This document shows positions 50,905 to 60,501 of a DNA stretch of 64,000 nt, piece after piece; positions within the stretch are counted from its first letter, which is position 1; the number at the start of each line of letters is the position of its first letter. Below the pieces are notes generated by a model. That model was given only the letters and a program-made list of their open reading frames with translations, did not search any database and had not been told where the DNA came from. Origin of the DNA: JAVJSU01 sp040219275. GTDB lineage: Bacteria > Chloroflexota > Anaerolineae > Aggregatilineales > Phototrophicaceae. Made by a program: the position numbers and the translations under genes. The stretch lies in NCBI GenBank assembly GCA_040219275.1, contig JAVJSU010000061.1, forward strand, positions 287,719-351,718, given 5' to 3'.

Positions 50905-51813
50905 TCAGTCAATACGTCGTCTGGTGAGTGTAAGCTGTACAACGGTGATGAATAGAATGATGACAAATAAAACCACGGTCAACGTAGCGGCAAAACCCAT
51001 ATTATCACTATCAAAGGCTTCTCTTACCGCTCGCAACACAACGGTTGTTGTAGAGTTCAGTGGACCACCGCTCCCCTGCACTGACATGGCATACACCGGC
51101 GCAAACATCCGCAAAAAGCCGATAGATTGCAGAACAATAAGATACACGATATAAGGATTCAATAAGGGCAACGTGATTCCCCAGAAGGTCTGCCAGCGAT
51201 TCGCACCGTCAATCTTTGCGGCTTCATAATATTGGGATGGAATTTGTTTAAGCCCTGCGAGGAAAATGATGACCGCAAAGCCAAGCCCCTGCCAGATAAC
51301 AACTATAAGAATGGCATACAAGGCTTGATCTGGACTCCGTAAAAACGGTTGTCTTGGTAGAGATAAGGTCTCTAAAAAGGTGTTGATGATGCCCTGCCGC
51401 TCATAAAGGATACGAAACACCCATGAAATGGCAATGGTGGACGTAACAAACGGCAAAAAGAAAATTACCCGATAGAAATTACTGAGAAACCGAATTTCAT
51501 TAAGCATCAACGCGATACCAAGCCCCAGAAGCAACTGCGCTGGCATTCCGATGACTACATATAGCCCGGTGTTTTCGAAGGCTTTGCGCGTATCCGAGCG
51601 CGGGTTTTCTAAGTCGTCAATTAAATCCGCATAATTTTCCAGCCCCACAAATTCCTGATCCTCAATTAGCGCGGCTGGTTTCCAGTCATAAAAGCTCATC
51701 TGGAAGGCAAAGAGGGTCGGGTAGATACGAATATAGGCGAAGAAAATGATGGGTATGGCGAGAAAAATATACGCCCAGATAACTTTTCGTCGTGCTAAAG
51801 TCAGGTTAAACAT
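50905..51813 (-). CDS. Sugar-type ABC transporter permease (MalF/UgpA family)
   Basis: The 302 residues have six predicted helices, the family N-terminal IRIYPTLFAFQMSFYDW and the EAA loop YYEAAKIDGANRWQTFWG then ITLPLL. It forms the membrane channel with the MalG-type partner. It starts about 110 bases after the binding-protein gene, with a hairpin at 51865-51889 between them. Confidence 0.95.
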   Translation of the reverse strand: MFNLTLARRKVIWAYIFLAIPIIFFAYIRIYPTLFAFQMSFYDWKPAALIEDQEFVGLENYADLIDDLENPRSDTRKAFENTGLYVVIGMPAQLLLGLGIALMLNEIRFLSNFYRVIFFLPFVTSTIAISWVFRILYERQGIINTFLETLSLPRQPFLRSPDQALYAILIVVIWQGLGFAVIIFLAGLKQIPSQYYEAAKIDGANRWQTFWGITLPLLNPYIVYLIVLQSIGFLRMFAPVYAMSVQGSGGPLNSTTTVVLRAVREAFDSDNMGFAATLTVVLFVIILFITVVQLTLTRRRID

Positions 51814-51864
51814 AAATCACCACGCAATTCTTCAACGTATTGTGAGTGCCTAATTTGATGACAT

Positions 51865-51889
51865 AGGGGGTACGTTTGGCGCACCCCCT
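51865..51889 (-). other. Intercistronic hairpin between binding protein and permeases
   Basis: AGGGGGT and ACCCCCT pair perfectly, with partial inner pairing CG/CG, and no U-tract follows on the minus strand. It probably protects the upstream binding-protein message or lowers read-through, as is known for many ABC transporter operons. Confidence 0.55.
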
Positions 51890-51921
51890 GAAGTCCATTA
51901 CATCGTACAAATCGCTATAGG

Positions 51922-53217
51922 TTAGCGATTTTCCCAGAATTCATCTAACAAATCTTGTTCGATCTGTGCGGTTTCATTCAATGCGTCACACACATCCATA
52001 CCGGACAGGCGTACGAGATCGAATGCGTCGATAAAGACCTGACGTTGGATCGACTCATCAATGAAGAAGGTCGCATAGGAATATCCCAGACCAGTGATGA
52101 ACGGACCCAGAATCGGGTCTTCAGTGAGTTCAGGATTTTCGAGTGCGGCACTTTGTGCAGGCAATTCACCAACGATTTCTACCCACAATTCACCAGCTTC
52201 AGGAGAAGTAATGAATTGAAGGAAGCGTGCAGAGGCTTCTAAGCGGGCTTCGTCCGTGGCGGCACGACGGGTAATGCCATGAGTCCAGTAGGAGCCATAG
52301 CTATACCGTTCGCCATTGGGTCCAGCGGGCATCTCAGCAACACCAAAATTCAGATCGGGGTTGCCACGCGCGGCGGCAAGGCGGAATGAGCCATCAATGT
52401 GCAATGCGCCTAAGCCAGCGATAAAAGCACTATTAGCATTCTCCGTACCACCAATACCTTCGCTTGTTCCAGTCAATAATTCAGTTTCAAACTGGGTAAG
52501 CCATGTAAAGGCTTCACAACCTTCAGGGCTGTTCCACATCACAGTACGACCATCTTCACTATATGGTTGTCCACCATATTGGCGCAAAAGCACTTCACGG
52601 AACCAGTGATGTGCCTGCCCCGCCATTTCAGTGGAATAACCGGCTGTCACGATATTATCGAGACTTGGATCACCATCATAAACGGTTGCGGCTTGGGCGA
52701 TCTCAACAAATTCTTCGAGTGTCTGCGGCGGTGCATCATAACCAGCCGCCGCCAGCAGATCAATGTTATAGAACATCGCCAGTGAACGTACGGCGGTCGG
52801 GACTGCCCAGATTTCGCCCTCAAAAGTTGCTGATTCGCCTACCATTGGCACGAAATTTTCTGCAATGTATTCTTCAGTAAAGGGTTCCGGCAGGGGAACA
52901 AGATAACCGGCATCAACAAAGGCAGGGATCCAGCCGTAGAAGAGGCTAACAACATCAGGACCTACGCCACCGGCAGACGATGTTGCAATTTCTGTTCTGA
53001 AGTTGTCATAGGCGATGTCACTGTTATGAATAACGCGAACATCCGGGTTTGCCGCTTCGAACTGCTCAATGAGCATATCCATTGCAGTAACGCGAGATTC
53101 AAAATTATATTGCCAATACTCAATTTCGATCACGTCGTCATCCTGTGCAATCACTTGAAAGCTCAAGATGGGCACGAGAATGAGCGCAAACAGGATAATA
53201 AGTTTACGAATTTTCAT
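51922..53217 (-). CDS. Extracellular solute-binding protein, family 1 (sugar-type)
   Basis: ATG 53217 has GAGGAG seven bases upstream and opens a signal peptide (LIILFALILVPILSFQVIAQ). The 431 residues have the family-1 binding-protein pattern: IEYWQYNFESRVTAMDMLIE, FEAANPDVRVI, DVVSLFYGWIPAFVDAGYLV, EIWAVPTAVRSLAMFYNIDL and, in the C-lobe, ITSPEAGELWVE. There is no lipobox cysteine, which is unusual for a bacterium without an outer membrane. The ligand cannot be read from sequence. Confidence 0.93.
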   Translation of the reverse strand: MKIRKLIILFALILVPILSFQVIAQDDDVIEIEYWQYNFESRVTAMDMLIEQFEAANPDVRVIHNSDIAYDNFRTEIATSSAGGVGPDVVSLFYGWIPAFVDAGYLVPLPEPFTEEYIAENFVPMVGESATFEGEIWAVPTAVRSLAMFYNIDLLAAAGYDAPPQTLEEFVEIAQAATVYDGDPSLDNIVTAGYSTEMAGQAHHWFREVLLRQYGGQPYSEDGRTVMWNSPEGCEAFTWLTQFETELLTGTSEGIGGTENANSAFIAGLGALHIDGSFRLAAARGNPDLNFGVAEMPAGPNGERYSYGSYWTHGITRRAATDEARLEASARFLQFITSPEAGELWVEIVGELPAQSAALENPELTEDPILGPFITGLGYSYATFFIDESIQRQVFIDAFDLVRLSGMDVCDALNETAQIEQDLLDEFWENR

Positions 53218-53355
53218 GTAAATCTCCTCAATAGTGTACGTCAAATTGTGAATTCTTATGAGTGCATCCGCTCCTTCCACAGCCAATAGGTAATGGATTT
53301 GCGATTTGTACTCAGAAATTCCTGAATATTTGGGAAGGCAGTTTCTACATGATAC

Positions 53356-54318
53356 TCAGGCGTTGTGCAGGTCAATCTTCCATAATCGAGCCGCATTCCC
53401 ACCAAAAATCAACTGAAGGGTTTCGTGCGATAAATTGAGTTCGCGACAATCCCGTATCTGATCTTGCAGGTAACGGATTGCGAAACCCCGCGGAAAATAA
53501 CTTGAGTCAGTGCCAAAAATGATCCGTTCTGGACCGATGGTTTCGAGATATTTACGGAATAGTTTTTTGGTCGTCCAATCGCCATCGACCCAGCGCACCC
53601 ATTGATTCGAGCCACAGGTATCAATATGGACGTTGCGACACGCCCAGCACAGTTGCAGGGTTTCCCGTATCCACGCACAGCCGAAATGCGGCACGACGAA
53701 TTTAACGTCTGGAAAATCTTTAGCGACGTTATGGAGCTTCAGGGGGTTGATGTTTTCATGCCACGCAATTCCGCCCCCGCCGCCTTGAATTCCGAAATGG
53801 ATGAGTACAGGAATGTCTAATTCCGCACACACTTCCCAAACCGGATAAGCGGCTTCGTCCTCAATTGGACGATCAAGCATCGGCGCGAGGAGTTTATATC
53901 CCCTAAAGCCGTAATTAGTGACTGCGTGGCGCAGTTTATCGGCGGCATCTTCCGCAAAGGGATAATTATGAGCGAACCCGACAAATTTATCAGGATAATA
54001 ATTCACAATTTTGGCGAGATTTTCATTGCCACCACCGGTCACAAAGCCCACTGCACGCAAGCCATACTTCTCAATTTCTTGCGCCCATCTGTCTGCCTGT
54101 GTTTTATCGTCCGGCGGATTGTTCTCCGGCGGTTCAGAATCCCATTCTTTGCGCCACGCATCCCGATAAGCACCGGCATAGTCACTGGCAATTTTAGCCC
54201 GACGCTCGCCTCGACGCTCTTGGTATGTCATGGTGTCACTTTGAACCATATCTTTGAACCACGGCTGTGTGGTGGGAAAATGAGTGTGAAAATCAATAAT
54301 TTCTAAGTCTTGATACAT
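53356..54318 (-). CDS. Amidohydrolase-2 (ACMSD-type) metal-dependent hydrolase
   Basis: The 320 residues form a TIM-barrel amidohydrolase. Metal-ligand candidates are H-x-H in IDFHTHFP, His in VLIHFGIQ, His in FVVPHFGCAW and Asp in IIFGTDSSYFPRG. Members hydrolyse or decarboxylate small carboxylic, lactone or amide compounds. It is the first gene of the transporter operon, with the promoter at 54429-54457 some 110 bases upstream, so it probably works on the imported compound. Confidence 0.88.
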   Translation of the reverse strand: MYQDLEIIDFHTHFPTTQPWFKDMVQSDTMTYQERRGERRAKIASDYAGAYRDAWRKEWDSEPPENNPPDDKTQADRWAQEIEKYGLRAVGFVTGGGNENLAKIVNYYPDKFVGFAHNYPFAEDAADKLRHAVTNYGFRGYKLLAPMLDRPIEDEAAYPVWEVCAELDIPVLIHFGIQGGGGGIAWHENINPLKLHNVAKDFPDVKFVVPHFGCAWIRETLQLCWACRNVHIDTCGSNQWVRWVDGDWTTKKLFRKYLETIGPERIIFGTDSSYFPRGFAIRYLQDQIRDCRELNLSHETLQLIFGGNAARLWKIDLHNA

Positions 54319-54428
54319 AAAATTTTCTCACCAGAGTTGTGAAATTTAGAATGAATTTCTGCCAGAAAATAAGGTTTGATTCAATAATGAAGGAAGGTTT
54401 CTAGTATTATTTTGAATATGTAAAGTAG

Positions 54429-54457
54429 ATTATAGACACTAACAATACTGATAGCAA
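54429..54457 (-). promoter_or_regulatory. Sigma-70-type promoter of the catabolic operon
   Basis: On the minus strand, TTGCTA (54457-54452) and TATAAT (54434-54429) are 17 bases apart. Transcription would start near 54422 and leave a leader of about 100 bases before the amidohydrolase. No clear operator dyad is seen. Confidence 0.65.
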
Positions 54458-54608
54458 ACAATTTATAACCAAATTGGTATGCAATTGTTTTTCACATATC
54501 ATACAAGTTCGTTAGCACTGTCGAGGCATAAATTGAGGGCGTTTTTCTGAATGATCTATTCAGCGATTTGGATCATGTGATTTCGATGCTAAGAATATTA
54601 CCACGCGT

Positions 54609-55487
54609 TTAATGCGTGCTGACTTTATCTTCTGAATTTTCAACGTTCATGTTTTTACCGCGGTAGGTTGCGGTAAGTGCGTGGCAGTTCGGGCATAGTA
54701 AGCGCAAATTTTCCAGTCGATTATCACGGCGATCACCGTTGATGTGGTCTAACTCCAGTGGAATGGGCTGGTCTAGCCATGTCTCTAATCCACACGAGGA
54801 ACAAATCGCATCGAAGACACCTTCTTGTAGGAGGCGTTGTCGAAGGTTATTCGAGCTTGCATAAGTCGAATTTTTAACCAGTATTTCGTCAAGTGGTGTT
54901 TTACGAGTATAAACATTCTTACGGTTTTTCAACCACCCTTGCCCGCGAAAATGTGACGTATCCAACCCTAATTTATCTATTCGTTTCTTGAGTGTTTGAT
55001 AATTGCCGCCTGCTGGTCTGATACCTAACTGAATTAAGACCTGACGCAAACTCGATGCTGAGGAAACCGCATTAATTAAGTCATCATCATTATATTTGCT
55101 GGAACGCGCCTGAATTCTTCGAGGTGGTTTAGAGACAAGAATTTCATCAAGGCTGCTATGTTTGTCGATGTAATTTTGCAAACCAGCTAACGAGCGAAAC
55201 TGTTCGATGCAGGCAGAAACCATATATCGAGTGTACCCAGTAATTTCGCCAATTTCTACCTTGCTTTTGCCCATCTCCCACAATTTCAACACTTCTAAAG
55301 CGAGAGCAGAATTTTCTGGCACATTTTGCACTTGTAAATGCTGTTCAAGACCGTCAACTGAGCCATAACGGGCAATAACATCGCGCACTGTCGGACGAGG
55401 GATTCCTGTAAGTTTGGCGATTTGAAGTTTGTTATGCCCTGCGCCCCATAAATATAAGATTTCCCTATATTCGTCGTAGTTTCGCAT
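54609..55487 (-). CDS. HNH endonuclease with duplicated helix-turn-helix N-terminus
   Basis: ATG 55487 (GGGG six bases before it) is preferred to a TTG at 55499; 292 residues. Two HTH-like repeats occupy about 1-85: ILYLWGAGHNKLQIAKLTGI and VLKLWEMGKSKVEIGEITGY, each followed by an arginine-containing recognition helix. Then come DLINAVSSASSLRQVLIQLG and a GGNYQTLKKRIDKLGLDTSH block common in phage-type HNH proteins. The C-terminal nuclease has zinc pairs CSSCG and CPNCHA around LELDHINGDRRDNRLENL. It is probably a DNA-cutting homing or phage-derived enzyme. The gene is AT-rich, sits next to a tRNA gene and looks transferred. Confidence 0.85.
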   Translation of the reverse strand: MRNYDEYREILYLWGAGHNKLQIAKLTGIPRPTVRDVIARYGSVDGLEQHLQVQNVPENSALALEVLKLWEMGKSKVEIGEITGYTRYMVSACIEQFRSLAGLQNYIDKHSSLDEILVSKPPRRIQARSSKYNDDDLINAVSSASSLRQVLIQLGIRPAGGNYQTLKKRIDKLGLDTSHFRGQGWLKNRKNVYTRKTPLDEILVKNSTYASSNNLRQRLLQEGVFDAICSSCGLETWLDQPIPLELDHINGDRRDNRLENLRLLCPNCHALTATYRGKNMNVENSEDKVSTH

Positions 55488-55547
55488 CAAGAACCCCAAA
55501 TTTACTATGATCTTAAAATTAAATATAATTCAACCGTCCATAAAGAA

Positions 55548-55575
55548 CAAAAAAGCACACCGTATATGGCGTGCC
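55548..55575 (-). terminator. Terminator of the tRNA-Leu gene
   Basis: On the minus strand GCACGCC and GGTGTGC pair around ATATAC (one G-T or mismatch position), followed by six T. It lies just after the tRNA 3' end. Confidence 0.75.
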
Positions 55576-55586
55576 TAATCGTATTT

Positions 55587-55667
55587 TGGGGCAGGTGGGA
55601 TTTGAACCCACACACCCGGAGGTAGCGGTTTTTAAGACCGCCGCGGCTACCCTTACGCCACTGCCCC
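55587..55667 (-). tRNA. tRNA-Leu (anticodon UAA)
   Basis: This is an 81-base cloverleaf on the minus strand. The acceptor GGGGCAG pairs with CTGCCCC and is followed by discriminator A; CCA is not encoded. The D arm has a 3-bp stem (GCG/CGC) with GGG in the loop. The anticodon stem GCGGT/ACCGC encloses loop CTTAAAA, so the anticodon is TAA. The 13-base variable arm (ACC/GGT stem) marks a class II tRNA and the T arm GTGGG-TTCAAAT-CCCAC is standard. Promoter and terminator are both visible. Confidence 0.97.
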
Positions 55668-55679
55668 AAACTTATGTGT

Positions 55680-55707
55680 ATTGTAATGCCCCGGCGAAAA
55701 AAGTCAA
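55680..55707 (-). promoter_or_regulatory. Promoter of tRNA-Leu
   Basis: On the minus strand, TTGACT (55707-55702) and TACAAT (55685-55680) are separated by 16 bases and lie about 13 bases before the tRNA 5' end. It overlaps the last codons of the SH3 lipoprotein gene. Confidence 0.75.
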
Positions 55708-56192
55708 CCCGGTAGATAGGGTTCTACATAGTAAAGCCCAAAATCACCTTCTGCGATCCAACCGCGCAAGTTGCCATCTGTAATGAGAAACCATGCGTAG
55801 TCGCCTCCACAACGGGGACCATCAATCACATCAAACACGTCGCCTGTACGCACGATGCCTAATATCGTAAAGCCCGTTCCAGGTCCAGAGCGTACATTGA
55901 GTGGTTCGGGATCATCGTCGCTAACTAGCCCACGCTCACCAACGATCAAGCGTGTGCGTGGCGACTCATCACACGCAAGGGTCGGTGTTGGACGTGGCGA
56001 AACATCGAGTGGTGTGCGGGTTACACTAACACTCGTCCGTATTGGGCTACTCGCCGCCGCATTGGTTTCGACAATCTCGTTTATACCAAGATCATCTGTT
56101 GGTGTGGCAGAGATCGCCGAATTCTGTGTTGGGGAATTGCCACAAGCGGCTAAAACCCATAATAAGATGATAAACAAAATCATTTGGCGCAT
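55704..56192 (-). CDS. SH3b-domain lipoprotein
   Basis: The 162 residues start with a lipoprotein signal (LFIILLWVLAACGNS), so the protein is anchored outside the membrane. A low-complexity region rich in Ser, Thr and Pro (about 22-75) leads to a bacterial SH3 domain (LNVRSGPGTGFTILGIVRTG ... WFLITDGNLRGWIAEGDF), preceded by a Cys pair. It probably binds wall peptides or other surface material. No enzyme domain is present. Confidence 0.85.
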   Translation of the reverse strand: MRQMILFIILLWVLAACGNSPTQNSAISATPTDDLGINEIVETNAAASSPIRTSVSVTRTPLDVSPRPTPTLACDESPRTRLIVGERGLVSDDDPEPLNVRSGPGTGFTILGIVRTGDVFDVIDGPRCGGDYAWFLITDGNLRGWIAEGDFGLYYVEPYLPG

Positions 56193-56298
56193 ATGTTTTC
56201 TCCTGCGCCCTTAGTGTAGCGCATTATCAAATATGCTTGCCAAACGTGTTACCGCTTATTCCCCCTCGTTTGGACGCTTATTGATATTCTACAAACTT

Positions 56299-59200
56299 TT
56301 ATTCAATTACAATTCCATCATCGGTATAGGGGAGCAAAATAGAGAATGTACTACCTTCCCCAATACGGCTTTCAACACGAATATCGCCATCGTGCATACG
56401 TATCAATTCGCGTGCGATATTCAACCCTAACCCTGTACCTTTAACATTTTTATTGGCACGGTAGAACGCATCAAAAATATGCGGCAAATCATCTGAATGA
56501 ATACCAACCCCGGTATCACTCACTTGAACCACCGCATAGACTTGACCGTTTCCATCATCTTGTTTGCCTACATGTACATAAATAGAGCCGCCGTCGGGAG
56601 TGTAACTGATGGCATTACCGATCAAGTTAGTCACCACCTGATACAGTCGATCAGGATCAGCGAACACTCGCATTGGTTGATCGATGTATTCGGCAACGAG
56701 TGTTAGGTTTTGTAAAGAGGCATCATCACGCATCACTTCGACAATTTTTTCGACTAGATTTTGCAATACAAAGTTTCGACGACGCAGTTGAATAATACCC
56801 TGTTCAATTCGAATACGATCAAGCAAATCTTCAACAAGAATATTCATACGCTCGACAACTCGCTCTAATAGCGCGATATGCCGCTCCATTTCATCAGGTT
56901 TATGTCTCATCAAATAGAGGCGGGTATTGATGCTGGTAATTGGTGAACGAAGCTCATGAGAGGCGCTCGATATAAATCGGTCTCGCTGTTTATCTAAGGC
57001 TTTTTGCTGGCTAATATCACGCACAAGCGTGACGGTTGTAATGGGATCATCACGATTTTTGACTTCATCCGCCATAGAAATAGTTAAAGCGGCATCAAAC
57101 GTTTCACCATCTTTACGATGAAGCTTAATTTCATTTCTTATGACCGTCCCTTTCAGTAAAAGAGAACGAACTTCCTGCCATTCATCCTCTGTATTCGCGT
57201 TCAGGGTAGTTCCGTTGAGTACATTGGTGCTTTTTCCCACCAACTCTCCGGGCGAGTAACCCATCATCTGGCAGAACGTCTGGTTTACATACAAAATTTG
57301 CATGTCCTCAGTATAAAAAATACCGTCGGCTGTTGCATCAAGAATTGCCTGCAAACGCCGATGTTCAAGATTTAGTTCAGCGGTTCGTTCCTCAACCCGT
57401 TGCTGTAAATCCGCCGCATAGCGTGCATTATGGAGGGCAATACTTGCTTGGTTAGCGAATGCCATTAATCGTTGTGCATCCTCATCAGTAAAATGCCCCG
57501 GAATGGAACTATCTACGTTCAGAATACCCATAAATTCACCCTGAAAAAAAATGGGAGCACCAACGTAGGATTCGATCCAACTCGTTTCATCCTGAAGATA
57601 AAGCCAGCGCGGGTCGCCACGTACCTTCGAAATTGCAATCGGTTGCTGAGTAGCAACCATGTGTTCTAAAATAGGCAGGTCAGCAATATTCATTTCCGTT
57701 AAGCCGGATTTTTGACTATTAGTGGTGTAAGCAAACTTTCCGAAGCCCTGATATTTGATGATGTGAATATTCTCCGCATTCACCAGCATAATAGACGCGG
57801 CATCATGGGGAACTACCTTGGCGACATGAGTCAAGACACGATCAATCACATCTTCAAGGTCTAGCGTACTATTGAGCACTGCGGCAGTATCACGCAATGC
57901 TTCCGCGAGGGTGCGTTGTTTAGTTTCTGATTCTGCAATGCGTTGTTGTTCTACATAGGCTGAAAATGTATTGGCAATCGACTGTAAGAAGTTCACATCA
58001 TCTAGCGAAAATTTGTGTGGTGCCGTTGAGAAAACACCTAAAACACCCAGAACATCAGTTTGCCCGTGAATCACCACCGTAACGCTACTAATTACAGGTG
58101 TGTTGTGAAAAAGCGTTTCAGGCAAAAATCGCATGTCTCGATTCATGTCTTCAACCACTATAGATTCTCTCAGCAAGAATGTGTGGGCAAATTGTGAACC
58201 ATTTTCAGAACGCAGACTGATACGCTCTGATGGGCGCGCATCCCACCCGAAAGACGCTCGTGGAATTAAATAATCACCTGATTTGTCTACCTCCAGCAAA
58301 ACACAATATTCAATATCAATCACCTGAGTGATAAGCGGTAGAGCTTCTTCCAGAAGTAATTCATAAGTCGTATTTTTTTCGAGTGCTTTTTGCCCAATTT
58401 CTGCGACAATCGCCTGCTCAATCGCATGTATGTGTAAGGCGTTTTCCGCATCATATTGGGCGGTAACGTCCTGTACTGCTCCATAAATACCGATGACATG
58501 CTTACGTTCGCTATCCCATATAGGTCGGGAATAATCCCGTACCCAGCGCAACTTACCCGATTTCGTCAGCAGACGATAATCTACTGTCTCCCTATTGCCT
58601 TTGAATATAGCACTTATAACCTGTTCGTAGTTAAGTTTATCGTCGGGGTGCAAGAGTTCCCAATCATTCCAATGGAGTGCTTCGTCAACCGTGTAACCCG
58701 TGATACGTTCAAACGCACCGGTAATCCATTCAAGTTGTAATTCGCCATTGTTAACCGTCCAACCAAACGCATAATCAGACATCAACTCAGATACCGTGCG
58801 ATAACGACTTTCGCGCTCCTCCAGAATAGACATTGTTAACAACTCTGCCGTTACATCATGCAAAATCAATATGATTGATGGAGAGTCATTGACCATTACA
58901 TTTTCTACAGACAACATGACTTTACGTATGTCGCCATCCCGCGTCTTTAGCTCAAATCCCTGTTCGTTGAGATCACGTTTATAATCCAACTGAACGGATA
59001 TTAACTCCAAACGATCTTCATCGAACAAGCCTAGACTGCTCAGAGACTGCCCTAACAGATCATCACGTGTATAGCCGCTTAAGTCACAGAAATTTTCGTT
59101 AAACCGAAATATACGACCCTTTAGTCGGTTCATCAACACGAGTGCAATTGAGCTAGACCCAAAGAGTGTCTCTATACCAGCGTGTGATTTGCGAAGTAGC

Positions 59201-60501
59201 ACAGCATCATTTGCAAACGCACTAGCGACCATCAAACGTATATTCGCTGAATTTGTTAACTGTGTGCGAACTTCTACGAGATGCTTTTCACCATTGAGGG
59301 CAGTCCATTCCATAATACGCGGAATAGTAGAATCCCCATTTACAGATACATCCGCATCAGCAGACAACATGGGGAAAATATCTTTAAGATACAGTTGATG
59401 AACATCTTTATTAGTAATACCCGTCAATCGCTCTGCGGGGGCATTCATATGCAAAATTTGACCATCATCCCGATAAACGAGCGTGTAGTCATCACTCAGA
59501 TATGAGAAACGTTCCATTAACGCCAGCGAATCCAGATTGTCAATCGCGCTTTGTCCCTGTTCTGCAAAAATTTGAGTCGCAGAGACACCAGCCAGAATCA
59601 GCGGTTGCATCACAACGTCTATATTTATTAGGTCTCCCGTCACCGTGACAAATTGTTGAGGCTGTTTAATGCTAAAATGTTCATCCTTCACCATGCTACG
59701 CACAAGCAGGACGTTCGCATCAAATTGCACCCGACGGGGCATAAATTCGCTGAGTTGATGATTAATGATTTGGTCTGACTGATTCGCCTGTAGTAAATCC
59801 ATACCGGCGGCATTGATATACGTAATTTTCCCCTCTTGTTGTAGCATTAGCATAGAGGGCATCACTGTTGCGAGTTGGCGCAATACAGAATATTCATCCG
59901 TTAATTTTGCGGTAATGTTTAGGTCGCGCCTCAGATCAAACATGAATTGAATAACGATCAAAAGAAACGCCGTGATACCAATCAGGCTGAGGGGACCCAA
60001 TAGCAGGTTTGAGAGACTAATATGATCGAAAACAAGAGGTAATAATGCCATAAGTAACATGAACACGGTGGTCATCGTAATCATGGTAGTTTTAGAAAAT
60101 AACATACCGCTTAAAATAATGGGGATGACGAGATAGAGCAACAAATAAATATTTTCTGGATTGGTATCGCTAACGCTGAGTGTAAAGATCAGGATTGAGA
60201 TGATGCAAAACATGCCCCATGATGCACCTAGATAGACACCAAACCGCGCCAGAACATAGCATATGCAAATTGAAAATACACCGACAGCGGTCACATAACT
60301 ACTGCTAGTAGCCGTGACGGTGAACAAAGTATATGGCGTGGACACAATTGTAGTGACGAATAGAACGGCGATGATAATGGTCGTCAGCACGTTTAGCTGT
60401 CTGCGGGTGTCGGGGTCAACAGTGACGACAGGCTCAACCAACCACCCATAACATCGTTCGCTTATCCTACGAAATAAATGTGTGTTCGTGGGCGAATGCA
60501 C
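56299..60501 (-). CDS. Large multi-sensor histidine kinase (7TM-like, five PAS, two GAF)
   Basis: The start is GTG 60501, with AGGA six bases upstream; 1400 residues. The first 200 hold about six membrane helices. Then come PAS1 (about 205-300), PAS2 (325-430), PAS3 (445-560) and PAS4 (575-690, with YRLLTKSGKLRWVRDYSRPI and a typical PAC segment). GAF1 (700-850), GAF2 (865-1040) and PAS5 (1050-1170) follow, then the kinase core with SASHELRSPITSIN, NLIGNAISY, DTGVGI and GTGLGLNIA. No receiver domain is fused and no partner regulator is adjacent. It integrates several signals, none identifiable from sequence. Confidence 0.9.
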   Translation of the reverse strand: MHSPTNTHLFRRISERCYGWLVEPVVTVDPDTRRQLNVLTTIIIAVLFVTTIVSTPYTLFTVTATSSSYVTAVGVFSICICYVLARFGVYLGASWGMFCIISILIFTLSVSDTNPENIYLLLYLVIPIILSGMLFSKTTMITMTTVFMLLMALLPLVFDHISLSNLLLGPLSLIGITAFLLIVIQFMFDLRRDLNITAKLTDEYSVLRQLATVMPSMLMLQQEGKITYINAAGMDLLQANQSDQIINHQLSEFMPRRVQFDANVLLVRSMVKDEHFSIKQPQQFVTVTGDLINIDVVMQPLILAGVSATQIFAEQGQSAIDNLDSLALMERFSYLSDDYTLVYRDDGQILHMNAPAERLTGITNKDVHQLYLKDIFPMLSADADVSVNGDSTIPRIMEWTALNGEKHLVEVRTQLTNSANIRLMVASAFANDAVLLRKSHAGIETLFGSSSIALVLMNRLKGRIFRFNENFCDLSGYTRDDLLGQSLSSLGLFDEDRLELISVQLDYKRDLNEQGFELKTRDGDIRKVMLSVENVMVNDSPSIILILHDVTAELLTMSILEERESRYRTVSELMSDYAFGWTVNNGELQLEWITGAFERITGYTVDEALHWNDWELLHPDDKLNYEQVISAIFKGNRETVDYRLLTKSGKLRWVRDYSRPIWDSERKHVIGIYGAVQDVTAQYDAENALHIHAIEQAIVAEIGQKALEKNTTYELLLEEALPLITQVIDIEYCVLLEVDKSGDYLIPRASFGWDARPSERISLRSENGSQFAHTFLLRESIVVEDMNRDMRFLPETLFHNTPVISSVTVVIHGQTDVLGVLGVFSTAPHKFSLDDVNFLQSIANTFSAYVEQQRIAESETKQRTLAEALRDTAAVLNSTLDLEDVIDRVLTHVAKVVPHDAASIMLVNAENIHIIKYQGFGKFAYTTNSQKSGLTEMNIADLPILEHMVATQQPIAISKVRGDPRWLYLQDETSWIESYVGAPIFFQGEFMGILNVDSSIPGHFTDEDAQRLMAFANQASIALHNARYAADLQQRVEERTAELNLEHRRLQAILDATADGIFYTEDMQILYVNQTFCQMMGYSPGELVGKSTNVLNGTTLNANTEDEWQEVRSLLLKGTVIRNEIKLHRKDGETFDAALTISMADEVKNRDDPITTVTLVRDISQQKALDKQRDRFISSASHELRSPITSINTRLYLMRHKPDEMERHIALLERVVERMNILVEDLLDRIRIEQGIIQLRRRNFVLQNLVEKIVEVMRDDASLQNLTLVAEYIDQPMRVFADPDRLYQVVTNLIGNAISYTPDGGSIYVHVGKQDDGNGQVYAVVQVSDTGVGIHSDDLPHIFDAFYRANKNVKGTGLGLNIARELIRMHDGDIRVESRIGEGSTFSILLPYTDDGIVIE

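Noticed and set aside
54319..55667. Integrative element using tRNA-Leu as attachment site
   Set aside because: No duplicate of the tRNA 3' end and no integrase gene are seen within the window near it; only a lone HNH gene is present.
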